Source of the DNA: a virus
Strand: one strand, 5' to 3'
DNA length: 64,000 nt
IMG/VR virus record: IMGVR_UViG_3300031718_000007
Coordinates: 1-64,000 of that record
Of the stretch, positions 8,282-17,719 are shown in pieces (within the stretch, counting starts at the first letter, position 1; each line of letters begins with the position of its first letter). Both the position numbers and the translations under genes were made by a program. The notes under the pieces are model-generated. The model was not told where the DNA came from and searched no databases. It saw only the letters and a program-made list of their open reading frames with translations.

Positions 8282-10596
8282 TGGCCATTCCTCACGGTCA
8301 TCCGTTGCCCCGTCGCCGGGTTAACTGCGATCGGGCCAGTGATAGGAGCCGGTTGGGCCGGTTGTCCACCCTGTTGCGGCGCCCCTGCACCCGGCGCCTG
8401 GAACGGCATGCCAATCGGACCGCCATTCTGGATGGTTGCTAAGGCAGCTTTGGCATATTGCTCTGGCGTCAAACCGGGCGCCGCGGCGCGCTGTGAATTC
8501 ACGAGCGACGTAAAATCGCGCTGGCCGGCAGCCCATGCACGCTGCATGGCTTGCATCTGAGCGACCTGCAAACGTGTGGTATTCGTTGCAGCATTGCGGC
8601 TGTTAATAGCGCCCTCTTTGGTGCCCCAAAGGTCTTTCATGCCCTGATTGCGCAGCTTCTGCAGTTCGACTTGACCTTGCTGCCCCTGTGAAGTTTTCAG
8701 TGCATCGGCAATATAGGCTGAGCGCTGCGCCCCTTGACTTGCAAACGGGAAGGCCGCTTGCGCCTGCGCCTGGATGCGATCAACAATGGGATCACTGCCG
8801 CCACCGCCGCCGCGATTACCGCCGTTCGACGCGTTGAACGCGTCAATCTGCGCACGAGTGGGGTGTTCCGGCAGAACAGTGATCTCGTTCGGGTCATTCC
8901 CAAACGGTCGCACGTCTTGATCGGCTTGCTGGGCTGCAGACGACGCCGGTTCGCCGGGAGCCTGATCCGCGTTGCCATACACGATCGGCGTAGGCTTCGC
9001 AGTGCGAGCGGCTGCTGGCGCGGCCGGTGTCTCGTCCGGCGTGCTACCGCCGCCTTGAGCCGCTTTGCTCAGAACCTGATCCGGCTCAGTCTTGCCCAGG
9101 TACGCGTCATACATGCTGTTCTTCAGCGCGTTGAGATAATCCGATACCGACATGACGGTTTGCTTGACGCCACCCTCTGCGGCTTTCTCAGCACCTTGCA
9201 CGCCGCGGACAACTTTACCGGCAACACGCGCGCCAGTGATCAGCGGGTTCTCCGGAGTGGGGAGCAAGCCTTTCGCGTCGTCGGCGCTAACCGGCTGTGT
9301 CATCGTCTGGTCGGCATCTGCTTCAGTGTCCTGCGCACCTTCAGCGCCACCTTGCAGTGCGCCACCAATATCAGGCGGCATACCGCTCATAGCTTCCGGC
9401 CCGCTATCCTCCGGATCGGGGGTGTCATCAGGCACGGGGCCGCCGGCCGCATAGGACTTTTGTTTGGAGCCGCCGGCGTAGTTGGCCATCGTCACGGCGA
9501 CTTTGCCGGGCCCCGCGGGAGCAAAGCTGATCGAGTGCCCGTTGGGCACGTTATGGAATGCACGCGTCGCGGCGTCGGTCGACGCAGATATGTTAGCCGG
9601 GCGGGCCTGCGTTCCTGTAGCAGCGGCGCGTGCAAAGGCGCTCAGCGCCTGGAAGCGCTGGCGATAATGTTGAAGGAGGCTGAACTGGGCCTTCGGGTCC
9701 TGTGCGGCCGCAACGGCCATCAGCTTGCGCTGTGACGGGTCCATGGTACCTTGCGGATCGACGCGCTGTTCCAGCGCCAGCGCCTGATCGGGCGGCATGG
9801 CGCCGGCCCCCATCGCGTAGGCTTTGAGTGCTTGCTGCGGATCATTCGCCGGCTGGGTCTGGCCCGGCTGCGGCGACGGCACGTTGTCCTGCGGTTGAGG
9901 CGATGACTGCTCGGACGGCGTGTCCATATCACCGCCATCGTCAAAGGCGGGGATCACACCGCCCTGGGACATGGCCGGGCCCGGTACAGGCGGCAGACTG
10001 TCGTTGCGCAGCGCCGTCGCCATGCCGGAACCGATGCCGGTGACCGCCGGAATATACGCCTTGTCCATCTGCTGCTCGGGGGTCTCCTGTGCAGCCTCAA
10101 CGAAATCCTGCGGTGGCTGCCATGTGCTGCCGTCTTGCTTGTTCTTGTTGCTGTCGCTGTCGCTATCGTTACCTTGGTCGCCGCCTTCACCCAGGAGATC
10201 GCTAGGCAGGCCGAACGCTTTACGGCCAGTCCCGAGCGCGGATTGCACAGAGGCAAGCGCCGTGTCCAGGTCAGGTGCTACCGTGCCACCTTGAGCAGGG
10301 ATCAGGCCGCCATCGGCCATCCCCATCGTTGAAGCTTGGGTTGTCGGCAAGATACCCGGCATCGGATCGCCGGGCTTATAATCCCAGTAGCTGCCCCCTA
10401 CCCTGCCCGAATTGGCAGGACCACCAGTCGCAGGAACCCCGGACGGGCCTGTCGGCGGGGGCGGCGGCGCCGTAGGCGCAGGCGGTGTCAGTGGCGACGT
10501 GGATTGATCGGTGAGGCCACTTTGGAAGCTGCCACCGCCGGGATTATCGAACGGACCGAAGCGGCCGTTGCCGCCGTTTTGATTATTCCAGGACAT
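8254..10596 (-). CDS. Large Pro/Gly/Gln-rich putative internal virion protein
   Basis: 780 residues dominated by low complexity, with GGGVIPAFDDGG, AAGGPVPDD and MADGGLIPAQGG segments typical of disordered phage virion proteins. No enzymatic domain seen. It begins in a TAATG overlap with the upstream gene and its 3' end overlaps the giant ejection-like gene by 28 bp, so the three are probably made together. It may be an internal core or ejection component; a tail accessory role is also possible. Confidence 0.55.
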   Translation of the reverse strand: MSWNNQNGGNGRFGPFDNPGGGSFQSGLTDQSTSPLTPPAPTAPPPPPTGPSGVPATGGPANSGRVGGSYWDYKPGDPMPGILPTTQASTMGMADGGLIPAQGGTVAPDLDTALASVQSALGTGRKAFGLPSDLLGEGGDQGNDSDSDSNKNKQDGSTWQPPQDFVEAAQETPEQQMDKAYIPAVTGIGSGMATALRNDSLPPVPGPAMSQGGVIPAFDDGGDMDTPSEQSSPQPQDNVPSPQPGQTQPANDPQQALKAYAMGAGAMPPDQALALEQRVDPQGTMDPSQRKLMAVAAAQDPKAQFSLLQHYRQRFQALSAFARAAATGTQARPANISASTDAATRAFHNVPNGHSISFAPAGPGKVAVTMANYAGGSKQKSYAAGGPVPDDTPDPEDSGPEAMSGMPPDIGGALQGGAEGAQDTEADADQTMTQPVSADDAKGLLPTPENPLITGARVAGKVVRGVQGAEKAAEGGVKQTVMSVSDYLNALKNSMYDAYLGKTEPDQVLSKAAQGGGSTPDETPAAPAAARTAKPTPIVYGNADQAPGEPASSAAQQADQDVRPFGNDPNEITVLPEHPTRAQIDAFNASNGGNRGGGGGSDPIVDRIQAQAQAAFPFASQGAQRSAYIADALKTSQGQQGQVELQKLRNQGMKDLWGTKEGAINSRNAATNTTRLQVAQMQAMQRAWAAGQRDFTSLVNSQRAAAPGLTPEQYAKAALATIQNGGPIGMPFQAPGAGAPQQGGQPAQPAPITGPIAVNPATGQRMTVRNGQWVPIPPGQ

Positions 10597-12035
10597 TACA
10601 TTGCTCCCGCTGTCATCGGCCGCGAGCGGAACGTGGGCCGGCCGGCAAGCGGCGGTTTCATCTGTGCGCCGATCGGCTGCGGCGGGGCGCCACGCGCCTT
10701 GCGGGACTGCTGGATCAGCTTCTCGAAGAACTCCTTGCCTTTCCAGTGGACCACGTCTCGCGGGATCACGTATTCGTCTGCGTTCAGGCGCGCGGGGATA
10801 TCGTCCGTCTGGGCGCCGTGGCTCGGGCTAGCCGACGGCGGCACATGGCCACCGGTCGTGGGGATCACGCCGCCGCTTGCAAAGGAACTCGTATCTGGCG
10901 TGCTGTAGTTGCCGAAATCGCTGGTGCTCAGCGACGGGTCGACAAAGCTGGACATATCCGTGGTGCCAGTCGCATCTGCGCCACCGACACCGCCATAGCC
11001 GCCCCCCGTGCCGAACGTATCCCAGGTGCCGCCGTTGCTGCCGCTATCGCTGCCGGGAACGCTCAGTATTCCGGCGCTAGGCTGTCCGCCGCCACCACCG
11101 CCACCACCGCCACCGGCGCCACCAGTACTGAAATCTCCGGGTTGCGCACCAAACCCTGCATTGCTGTTGTCGCCCGAGCCGGTCTGCCACGGATTGCTCT
11201 GTGACGGCGCATTGCCGCTGCCACTCCCGCTGCCACCCTGCGACTGGCCCTGGCTTTGGTTCGTGGACGTGCCGAATGATTGCGATTGAGAATTCTGGCC
11301 CACCGCCGGCATCTTGATCGCGTTGGCCGCGCTGGAAAAATACGGATTGGCGCTGTCCATCAGGTTCACGCCGGTGTTTTCCAGCCCGAGAATGCTGTTC
11401 TCGGCACCACTGACACCTTGATAGGCGGCGTTCATCGCGTTCACAGACTGGCCAGGAAGCTGCTGACCAAGCTGCGCCGCGGTTGTCAGCATCTGGTTGC
11501 CCTGTTCCTGCGTCTGCAGGCTGGCCTGTGTACCGGCAGAGGCCTGGGACGCTGCGCGCGCCGCTTGCTGCGCATCTTCGAGTTCGCCGTACATGCCGCT
11601 CGACGGGTTCACGCCGAACGACATGAGTTGATTTTTGGCATTGTTCGCAGCCAGATCGGCCGCCTGTCCCGCGGTGCTCTCGGCTTGCCCCGCGTTAAAA
11701 TTCTGCCGCGCGGGCGATGCCCACGTTTCGGCTTGCTGCGCCACTTGGTTCATCACCGGCGCGAACGTATTATTGTACTGGTTCCACAGGCTATCGGACT
11801 GCGCCAGCGACTTGTTGGCGTCGGTCAGGTAGTTATTGATCTGCTGATCGGTGACACTTTGGGCGTTGTTAAATTGCCCTTGGGCCCACTGATACTGTCC
11901 CTGCCCGATGTTCGACAGCAACTGCGAAAGCTGCAGGCCCCACTGGCTTTGCGGCGTCTGGACCACAACAGGCGTTGAGGAACTGCTGCTGGAATTGGTC
12001 GAGCGACCGGTGGACTGGGTAGTGGAGGTAACCAT
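10596..12035 (-). CDS. Gln/Ser/Gly-rich virion protein
   Basis: 479 residues. The first 230 are Gln/Asn/Ala-rich and probably helical. A Ser/Gly-rich linker with a nine-Gly run follows. The C-terminal part has DDIPARLNADEYVIPRDVVH and FFEKLIQQSRKA, a motif repeatedly found near the C-termini of phage internal or tape-measure-like proteins. The TAA overlaps the next gene's ATG. Likely a virion component adjoining the ejection proteins. Confidence 0.55.
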   Translation of the reverse strand: MVTSTTQSTGRSTNSSSSSSTPVVVQTPQSQWGLQLSQLLSNIGQGQYQWAQGQFNNAQSVTDQQINNYLTDANKSLAQSDSLWNQYNNTFAPVMNQVAQQAETWASPARQNFNAGQAESTAGQAADLAANNAKNQLMSFGVNPSSGMYGELEDAQQAARAASQASAGTQASLQTQEQGNQMLTTAAQLGQQLPGQSVNAMNAAYQGVSGAENSILGLENTGVNLMDSANPYFSSAANAIKMPAVGQNSQSQSFGTSTNQSQGQSQGGSGSGSGNAPSQSNPWQTGSGDNSNAGFGAQPGDFSTGGAGGGGGGGGGGQPSAGILSVPGSDSGSNGGTWDTFGTGGGYGGVGGADATGTTDMSSFVDPSLSTSDFGNYSTPDTSSFASGGVIPTTGGHVPPSASPSHGAQTDDIPARLNADEYVIPRDVVHWKGKEFFEKLIQQSRKARGAPPQPIGAQMKPPLAGRPTFRSRPMTAGAM

Positions 12036-12107
12036 TTTGCGCCCTTAGAGGCCCGCGTGCCAAGACCCCGGCGAGCCTATGCAGCGGGACTTATCAAAGG
12101 GTTAAAG

Positions 12108-12536
12108 TTAGTTCGTGTACGTCAGCTTCTGCTTGAGCTTATTGGCAAACTGGACGTGCTCGACCTGCTCCACGTCCACATACTGTGTGTGGTCCTGCGG
12201 GTTGTAAATTCGCACGGTCGTCATCCGCCGGGTCCCGGGGACCTCCACGAAATCACTGGGGTTCGGAGGTTTAGGGGGCGGTCGTTGGCCCCCGCCGCCT
12301 CCACCGCCGCCAAAGCCACCGCCTCCACCGCCCCCGAAATAGAAATTATTCGGCCCCCAGCCCTGCCCGAGCATGTTCTGCAGGGTCTGGGCCATCTTGT
12401 TAATGGCCTGCAGCGCGCTCGCCAGATCAGTGGCGACCGGGATTTGCGGCGTGATCGGCGGGTCCGGCTGAACCGTGTTGCGGTTGGTATTCAGATTGCA
12501 GACCGGCCCTTCATAATTGGTAGGGACGTTGGCCAT
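12108..12536 (-). CDS. Small Gly-rich virion protein
   Basis: 142 residues: a Pro-rich N-terminus, a short helix (about 38-58), two poly-Gly runs (about 68-84) and a folded-looking C-terminus (FVEVPGTRRMTTVRIYN). It starts in a TAATG overlap with the tail nozzle gene, so its translation is probably coupled to it. About 70 bp of spacer follows. No family assigned. Confidence 0.55.
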   Translation of the reverse strand: MANVPTNYEGPVCNLNTNRNTVQPDPPITPQIPVATDLASALQAINKMAQTLQNMLGQGWGPNNFYFGGGGGGGFGGGGGGGGQRPPPKPPNPSDFVEVPGTRRMTTVRIYNPQDHTQYVDVEQVEHVQFANKLKQKLTYTN

Positions 12537-15451
12537 TACACGTTCCCCAGTTCTTTCACAGAGGTCGCGATCTGCACGTTGGAAATGATCACGCGGCCGT
12601 CAATCTCCCAAGCCCACTGTTCAGCTTTGAAGTCGCCAACGATGCGCAGCAACTCGCCGGACCGGCGGATTTCACGCGCGTCGACGAGGATCATTTCGCC
12701 GGTGCAGTCCACATCGGCGTAGGTCTTGATAATCCCCAACTGGTTGGCCGCGAGCGTGTTCCAACTAGGATCGTTGGCGCAGGCCTCGTTCGGGCAAGCG
12801 GCCTGGGCCGGCGTGTTCGGCGGCAGGGTGAAGAACACCCGGATCGCCGAGTAATTTTTCTTGGTATTTTGTTGATATATTTTGCTTTTCCAGGTGTACG
12901 GCGCCATCGTGTAATTGGTGGTGCTGAAGTCGTAGAAGTACACGTTGCCGGCCGAGATCACCATCCCGATCCCGGTCCACGGGTCACTGAAAAGGTTGTC
13001 GATATCCGTGCCCAGATGGCTCACCTGCGGGATGAACCCGAGCCTGTGGCCACCCGGCTGCGGCCAGATGCTGAACGACTGATTGTCCTGATCAAGTTCA
13101 ATCGTGAAACCTTGCTGCGCGACAGAGGTATCCACAGGGGTCACCGCCGGCGGCGACACGCTGCCAAAGCAGAAATAGCACGACGCCAGGAAGATTGCGC
13201 GCGTGTACTTCTGCGGCGTCAGGGTCTGCCAGCCTTCGCGGGTGAACCACAAGTCAGTTGTGTTGCTCACGATCCCGGTGTTCGTCACGTTCATGAGCCC
13301 GTTGGGCGACATGTAGACCACGGAGTTCTCGCCGCTGAGGATGCTTCCGCGGCTCATGCAGGGGGCGGACACAGGGCATTTCAGCGGCGTCATGGCGGCA
13401 GGGTTGATGCCAGTCAGCACGTACGGGTTCGCACCTGTGCATACCACCAGCGCGCCGTTCGCCACCCCGAGCCCGACGATCGGGTACTCCGTAGTCTGCA
13501 CGTAGCCCGGCGGCCACGCGTGCGGGTGATACGGCTCGCAGAACCAAATCTCGTTCGCCTTGAAGCCGGCCATGATGCCGTTGGGCAATGCGACCATACC
13601 CTGCAGGTTGGCAGGGGGCGGGAACCAGTTCGTGCTCGCGATCTGGTTGTTCAGCGACACGTAGTTGTCCGGCAACGCGTCGGTGAAGCTTTCCGTCGTC
13701 GAGGCGAGCCCGCTGATCGGGTTACCGTTGACTGTAACGGTGGGCGACCCGAGGTCAGACAAGCCGCCATACCACGGCCCCGCGGTGTAGTTCAGGCTGA
13801 AGGCCCAGTCAGACAGGCGCAAGGTGGCAACATAGAAGAACACAGCGCCGCCACCGGTCCCCGTGACTGTTCTGTAGAGGTTGATGTACGAGAGATCGCG
13901 CAGGATACCCATGTCGTCGGCAAGGGGCGGGAATATCTGGGTGATCGACCAGACGCCATTGCTCCATCCGTTGACCAGCGTAGCCGGCGACGGCGGACCT
14001 TCCTCGTTATACGCGCTCTGATAGGTATAGAAATACGCACGGCCCTCGATCACGTCGCTGGTCAAGAGATCAGCGAACATCTGGATATTCGCGTTGCCCG
14101 CGCTCGCCGCCGGCGCTTCACCGGGCGGACCATTCGCAAACGTGTTCGCAAACGTGCTCATGCTGGCGCCCTGCGCCGCCTGCCACGTCTCCGCGCTATC
14201 GGTCATGAAACCGATCCAGTATTGCGTGTTCGCGTTGAGCCCGGATGGGTTCTCAAATGCACTCGATGTGCTCACGTTCGCCGTGATGCCAGTGACGACA
14301 AAGCCAGTGTTCAGCAGTTCGCCGGGCACGCCGCCATTATCGGCGTAGAGCAGCGCTGCGAAGTTGCAGTTCACGTCCGTGGACTGCGGGATGATCTGCA
14401 CGTCTTGTATCTGGGTGCCGCCTGTCGGCTTGATCGGAATGAGATACACATAGTTGCCCAGGCCGCTGACCGTACCTGCAGCGGCGTTCGGAGCGCCCAT
14501 CTGCAGGTTGTTACCGCCGCCTGTAACGCTCACACCGGGCGAGCACCCGGGAGCCGGCACGCCAAGCTGCCACGGTGGCATGCCTGCAACGATGCGAGCG
14601 CGTGTGTTGTACTGCGGCGTCTGGCTCGGGCTCGCGAAGTAATAGCGGTCCCAGCTATCGTTGACCACCTGGGAGCGGACCACGTTCGTGTCCGGGTCGG
14701 GGAATTCCAGCCACGTCGCCGGGCCGGTGATGATGTTGTTGAAATTTGGATTGCTGCCACCTTGATACGTCGTGGTCACGTCGGCGAAGGCGAGCAGGTC
14801 TTTGAGCCATGTAGTACGCACGTTTACGGTGCTCTCGGCCACACCGATCTCGTTAAACGACGTACCGAAGTCCACACTGCCAATCTGAAGATAGCTGTAA
14901 TTAGTGCCACCGATATTCGCGACGCCAGTAGTAGAAGCAGGAAGCCCCGTAAGGGGTGTCGCGCCGGGCGGGTATGAAAGCACATTCTCGTTGGCCACCG
15001 TGAACGAACCATAGAGCACCCCCGAATTGGTGTTCTGCCCGCTGTCCGTCGTGAGGGCTGCCAGCGCGTTAGCCGCGCTCGCCGCCGTCGTAGCACCGAT
15101 CAGGATTTGATAAGGAAAGCCAATCTGTCCGGGTATGCCGCCCGAAATTACACCAAGCGCATTGACCCATGTATAGGTGATCTCGCCAATGGTGAACGTG
15201 TCACCGTTGTTGGGTTGCGCCTTAAAGACCAGATACGCGAGCGCTTGCGTCTCGCTGATCGTCGGCAGACGATACACGAAGCGCGCCGCGGAGTTGGTCA
15301 GCGTGCGCAAGAAAGATGGCACACGCCATCCCTTCAGCGCGCCGCTGAACAGATAAGCGTTTTGGCAGTCGGCGGCTTGGCCATTCGGGAGCAGGTGATC
15401 ATCCCATGCCGGCAAACGCCCGCCGAACTGCTCAAGCTTAAGGGCCGGCAT
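12536..15451 (-). CDS. Tail nozzle / tail tubular B-like protein
   Basis: 971 residues beginning MPALKLEQFGGRLPAWDDHL, the N-terminal pattern of large tail hub proteins of short-tailed phages. The body is beta-rich. Residues about 310-430 resemble an inserted jelly-roll with LNANTQYWIGF, like a carbohydrate-binding or anchor domain. Two copies of the dispersed inverted repeat fall within it. Position between connector/fibre genes and ejection genes fits a nozzle. The exact family is inferred from N-terminal resemblance and context. Confidence 0.6.
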   Translation of the reverse strand: MPALKLEQFGGRLPAWDDHLLPNGQAADCQNAYLFSGALKGWRVPSFLRTLTNSAARFVYRLPTISETQALAYLVFKAQPNNGDTFTIGEITYTWVNALGVISGGIPGQIGFPYQILIGATTAASAANALAALTTDSGQNTNSGVLYGSFTVANENVLSYPPGATPLTGLPASTTGVANIGGTNYSYLQIGSVDFGTSFNEIGVAESTVNVRTTWLKDLLAFADVTTTYQGGSNPNFNNIITGPATWLEFPDPDTNVVRSQVVNDSWDRYYFASPSQTPQYNTRARIVAGMPPWQLGVPAPGCSPGVSVTGGGNNLQMGAPNAAAGTVSGLGNYVYLIPIKPTGGTQIQDVQIIPQSTDVNCNFAALLYADNGGVPGELLNTGFVVTGITANVSTSSAFENPSGLNANTQYWIGFMTDSAETWQAAQGASMSTFANTFANGPPGEAPAASAGNANIQMFADLLTSDVIEGRAYFYTYQSAYNEEGPPSPATLVNGWSNGVWSITQIFPPLADDMGILRDLSYINLYRTVTGTGGGAVFFYVATLRLSDWAFSLNYTAGPWYGGLSDLGSPTVTVNGNPISGLASTTESFTDALPDNYVSLNNQIASTNWFPPPANLQGMVALPNGIMAGFKANEIWFCEPYHPHAWPPGYVQTTEYPIVGLGVANGALVVCTGANPYVLTGINPAAMTPLKCPVSAPCMSRGSILSGENSVVYMSPNGLMNVTNTGIVSNTTDLWFTREGWQTLTPQKYTRAIFLASCYFCFGSVSPPAVTPVDTSVAQQGFTIELDQDNQSFSIWPQPGGHRLGFIPQVSHLGTDIDNLFSDPWTGIGMVISAGNVYFYDFSTTNYTMAPYTWKSKIYQQNTKKNYSAIRVFFTLPPNTPAQAACPNEACANDPSWNTLAANQLGIIKTYADVDCTGEMILVDAREIRRSGELLRIVGDFKAEQWAWEIDGRVIISNVQIATSVKELGNV
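13721..13738. repeat. Dispersed inverted repeat, copy 3
   Basis: GTTACCGTTGACTGTAAC, one arm perfect, 4-nt centre. Encodes VTVNGN in the tail nozzle-like protein. Confidence 0.55.
14510..14527. repeat. Dispersed inverted repeat, copy 4
   Basis: GTTACCGCCGCCTGTAAC, one arm perfect, 4-nt centre. Encodes VTGGGN; second copy in the nozzle-like gene, 0.8 kb from copy 3. Confidence 0.6.
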
Positions 15452-15460
15452 AGGAGCACC

Positions 15461-16039
15461 TTACAGCGACTTCACCGTCCGGGTTGGCGTGTGGGCGGAT
15501 GCGTCAGTCTTGAGGGGCGGCTGCGTGTAATCAGCCGGACGGAACACGGGGACCATCTTTGCCCCACCCGCCACGTCGACCGGAGGGGTATTCACGCGGC
15601 CGCCGCGGAGTGCGGCATGATGCTCGTTCAGCTTGGCGCCGGCGGCCATTTCCAGTTTGGTCTGCTCAGCTACGGCCGGGGCCACAGGCTGGGTGACCAC
15701 GCGCGGCGAGCAAGTTTCCTCGCGGGCCGCATAATAGCGCTTCATAAAATCGCGGCGTTTCTCGTCCTGCTCAGACTTCCAGGCTTCCTCAGCCGCATCA
15801 CGGGCGTTCAGCTTGGGAGCATCGGCTTTTGGCGAGGCTGTCGGGATCGGCGCAAAATCCGGAGGCGTCTCAGGTTCCTCGTCAGCTAGGGCCATCTTGA
15901 AGCGCACGGGGGCTTCATCCGGCATAACGAGATTGATGGGTTCGGAAGGGACTGCGGGCTGATATTCAGCTACTAGCCCGGTCTGAACCGCTGGTTCCTG
16001 CGGCGTCGGCTCCTGGCGATCCTGGGGGTTGGCTTCCAT
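15461..16039 (-). CDS. Pro/Glu-rich putative virion protein
   Basis: 192 residues, mostly disordered and rich in Pro, Glu and Ala, with a central charged helix (about 85-105, EEAWKSEQDEKRRDFMKRYY). AGGAGAAG precedes the ATG. It lies 9 bp upstream of the nozzle gene in the same operon. No family recognised; possibly a minor head-tail protein. Confidence 0.5.
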   Translation of the reverse strand: MEANPQDRQEPTPQEPAVQTGLVAEYQPAVPSEPINLVMPDEAPVRFKMALADEEPETPPDFAPIPTASPKADAPKLNARDAAEEAWKSEQDEKRRDFMKRYYAAREETCSPRVVTQPVAPAVAEQTKLEMAAGAKLNEHHAALRGGRVNTPPVDVAGGAKMVPVFRPADYTQPPLKTDASAHTPTRTVKSL

Positions 16040-16184
16040 TGTCTTCTCCTGATGCTTGTGGCGACAAGGCGTCGCCGGCGGCTAAATCTGCACCGTGGTT
16101 ACGCCGAACGCCGTGCCCTATAGACACGCTGTGCGGCTTAATCAGCGCTGGGAGCAGCGTATGATCTGAAAGTTTACGGCTCAT
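15966..16184 (-). CDS. Possible small overlapping protein
   Basis: 72 codons starting in a TAATG overlap with the preceding gene. The first 48 codons fill otherwise empty sequence and the rest overlaps the next gene. There is no ribosome site other than coupling, and the composition is not distinctive, so this may be only an open frame. Confidence 0.3.
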   Translation of the reverse strand: MSRKLSDHTLLPALIKPHSVSIGHGVRRNHGADLAAGDALSPQASGEDNGSQPPGSPGADAAGTSGSDRASS

Positions 16185-16402
16185 TAAACAAGCCGGTAAC
16201 GCTTGGTCAGCGCATCCTGCACATAGCCGCGGCCAAGCTTGTCAATCTGGCGTTTGCCTTTCTTGGGACCCGGCAACTGATGCCATATTTCACTGACCAC
16301 TGCGTCAAGCGCCTGCAGGGTATCAGATACGCGCGCGTGCGGGTGCTCATCAATGACCGCCCAGAACTCGTCGTGCATCTGTTGTTTATGGGTCTTGGCC
16401 AT
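16184..16402 (-). CDS. Small basic helical protein
   Basis: 72 residues (MAKTHKQQMHDEFWAVIDEH...) with a basic, helical C-terminal half rich in Lys and Arg. GGAGG lies 7 nt before the ATG. In the block of short genes between tail and lysis genes; function unknown. Confidence 0.6.
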   Translation of the reverse strand: MAKTHKQQMHDEFWAVIDEHPHARVSDTLQALDAVVSEIWHQLPGPKKGKRQIDKLGRGYVQDALTKRYRLV

Positions 16403-16415
16403 GGGGGCCTCCGGG

Positions 16416-16610
16416 TTAGCTATTGATCTTCCGTGCCGTCCGCGCGAGCGCCGCCTGACGTTTGGTCTTGGTCGACGCGGTCGGAGAGTTCTTCACGTCC
16501 TCGGCATAGGCCTGCGTGCTCTCGCCGTGCGCCTTAGCCTTCGCCTTAAACTGGCCGTGGGAGTTGGCGAACGCCTTCTCCATCCAGTGCGAATTTGCTC
16601 CTTCGGGCAT
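16416..16610 (-). CDS. Small Lys/Ala-rich protein
   Basis: 64 residues starting MPEGANSHWMEKAF, with Lys/Ala repeats and a Thr/Lys-rich C-terminus. Short proteins of this style are common in phage structural operons. GAGGAT precedes the ATG and overlaps the stop of the upstream membrane peptide gene. Confidence 0.55.
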   Translation of the reverse strand: MPEGANSHWMEKAFANSHGQFKAKAKAHGESTQAYAEDVKNSPTASTKTKRQAALARTARKINS

Positions 16611-16617
16611 GATATCC

Positions 16618-16722
16618 TCACTTGCTTAAGAACGACGCGATCACGCAAATCGCGAATATAAACGCGAAGATCGTGGCGACGATGGACCCAGCTATCTTGT
16701 TTTGTTGGTCCTCCGTCATCAT
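16618..16722 (-). CDS. One-helix membrane peptide
   Basis: 34 residues: a short polar N-terminus (MMTEDQQNKIAG) then one hydrophobic helix (SIVATIFAFIFAICVIASFL) and a Lys end. ATG at 16722 or 16719; GAGGG lies about 8 nt upstream. It abuts the lysis genes, so it may be a holin partner or antiholin, which is inference from position and topology. Confidence 0.55.
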   Translation of the reverse strand: MMTEDQQNKIAGSIVATIFAFIFAICVIASFLSK

Positions 16723-16732
16723 TGGTCTGCCC

Positions 16733-17167
16733 TCACTTGTTCAGGCAGGCGAGCACCTTGGCCTGTTTGGCTTCGCTCACCCCGCGCTCACGCATCGCTT
16801 GTATGATCGTCTCACGACTGAAGTTGTACGCGATAGCAGGGATTTGCTTACAAAAATCTGAACGCCGGGAAGCGCGCGGGCGCCCCACCCAGAAGTCAGG
16901 CGAGCCGCGCCTAGTAACATGCGACCGGGTCGGGCTCGTATCCACCGGGCGCGTTCCATGGCGATGGGTCCGAGTTGGCGAGACAGTCTCCCTGCGCGGC
17001 GTAGGAGCCGCTTCCGTAGGGCGGGCAGCGTTATTATCGAACGTGCTCGTAGTTACAGGCGCTGTAACCGGCGGTCGTGGACGCCGCTGCCAGTATAGGT
17101 CGGCTCCAAGGCCGGCAAGGAAGACAAGCACAGCGAGTTCCACGAGAGCAGTTTTCCATTTGATCAT
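16733..17167 (-). CDS. Membrane-anchored Pro/Arg-rich protein, possible inner-membrane spanin-like
   Basis: 144 residues: N-terminal transmembrane helix (about 8-25), a Pro/Arg/Thr-rich linker, and a small C-terminal domain with IIQAMRERGVSEAKQAKV. It starts in a TAATG overlap with the lipoprotein gene, an inner-membrane plus lipoprotein pairing reminiscent of two-component spanins, but it has no long coiled coil. One dispersed inverted repeat encodes VTAPVT in its linker. Confidence 0.5.
   Translation of the reverse strand: MIKWKTALVELAVLVFLAGLGADLYWQRRPRPPVTAPVTTSTFDNNAARPTEAAPTPRRETVSPTRTHRHGTRPVDTSPTRSHVTRRGSPDFWVGRPRASRRSDFCKQIPAIAYNFSRETIIQAMRERGVSEAKQAKVLACLNK
17052..17068. repeat. 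Dispersed inverted repeat, copy 5
   Basis: GTTACAGGCGCTGTAAC, identical to copies 2 and 7. Encodes VTAPVT between the membrane helix and the linker of the spanin-like protein. Confidence 0.85.
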
Positions 17168-17406
17168 TAGTGCCTCCGGTACTGCGGGCAGCCGAGATAC
17201 GTGCCAACCTGATTGCGCCGCTTGAGATCAGGCGCGAGGTCAGGGCCGGCATAGCGGCGGCTCTTGGGGACGTAGGTGTTATACCGGATCGGGCCGATCA
17301 GCGCCGAACACGCAGGCGCAAGGCGTTTCTCTGGTTTGGGGCCGCCGGCGCAGCCGGTCAATCCCAGCAAGAGCACGACCAGCAAAATGAGCAGGATCAG
17401 CTTCAT
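17167..17406 (-). CDS. Lipoprotein of the lysis region
   Basis: 79 residues. A Lys plus long Leu-rich signal (MKLILLILLVVLLLG) ends in the lipobox LTGC, so Cys18 should be lipidated. The mature part contains CSALIGPIRYNTYVPKSRRY and YLGCP, a pattern I associate with small phage lipoproteins. The start follows from the signal peptide. Next to the membrane-anchored gene, so an outer-membrane spanin-like role is possible but not shown. Confidence 0.6.
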   Translation of the reverse strand: MKLILLILLVVLLLGLTGCAGGPKPEKRLAPACSALIGPIRYNTYVPKSRRYAGPDLAPDLKRRNQVGTYLGCPQYRRH

Positions 17407-17407
17407 A

Positions 17408-17719
17408 TCAGTTGCTCCGGCTGTCGTACGGATCAGCGGCCTTGCGCGATCGAGGCGTGTTGGTCCTGGCCACCGCGTTGTCGACCGTGGCTGCCACCAC
17501 CTGTTCCTGTGCGTTCGTTCGCACTTTCTCGTCATGAATGCCCATAACCTCGCCGAACAGGAACATTCCAATCACAAACGCGAGCCAGAGGCAAGTCTTC
17601 CGGCCGACCGGGCTAGCGTAGGCCAAGAACAGGCACAGCGCGATGGCGCCGCCGGCCACGCCGACATGCAGGAGGATTTCTTTCACTCCGGCGAAAAACA
17701 GTGCGATAGGTGTGAACAT
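17408..17719 (-). CDS. Two-helix membrane protein, candidate holin or lysis accessory
   Basis: 103 residues with two hydrophobic helices (about 17-35 and 43-60) and a polar C-terminal tail of about 40 residues. It lies directly after the lysozyme gene with no gap. Topology and place fit a class II-like holin or a spanin subunit; the sequence alone does not decide. Confidence 0.5.
   Translation of the reverse strand: MFTPIALFFAGVKEILLHVGVAGGAIALCLFLAYASPVGRKTCLWLAFVIGMFLFGEVMGIHDEKVRTNAQEQVVAATVDNAVARTNTPRSRKAADPYDSRSN

Noticed and set aside
12869-14977. 702-codon open frame on the + strand
   Set aside because: It is antisense to the tail nozzle-like gene, has Arg/His-rich shadow composition and no domain; the leftward gene is clearly real.
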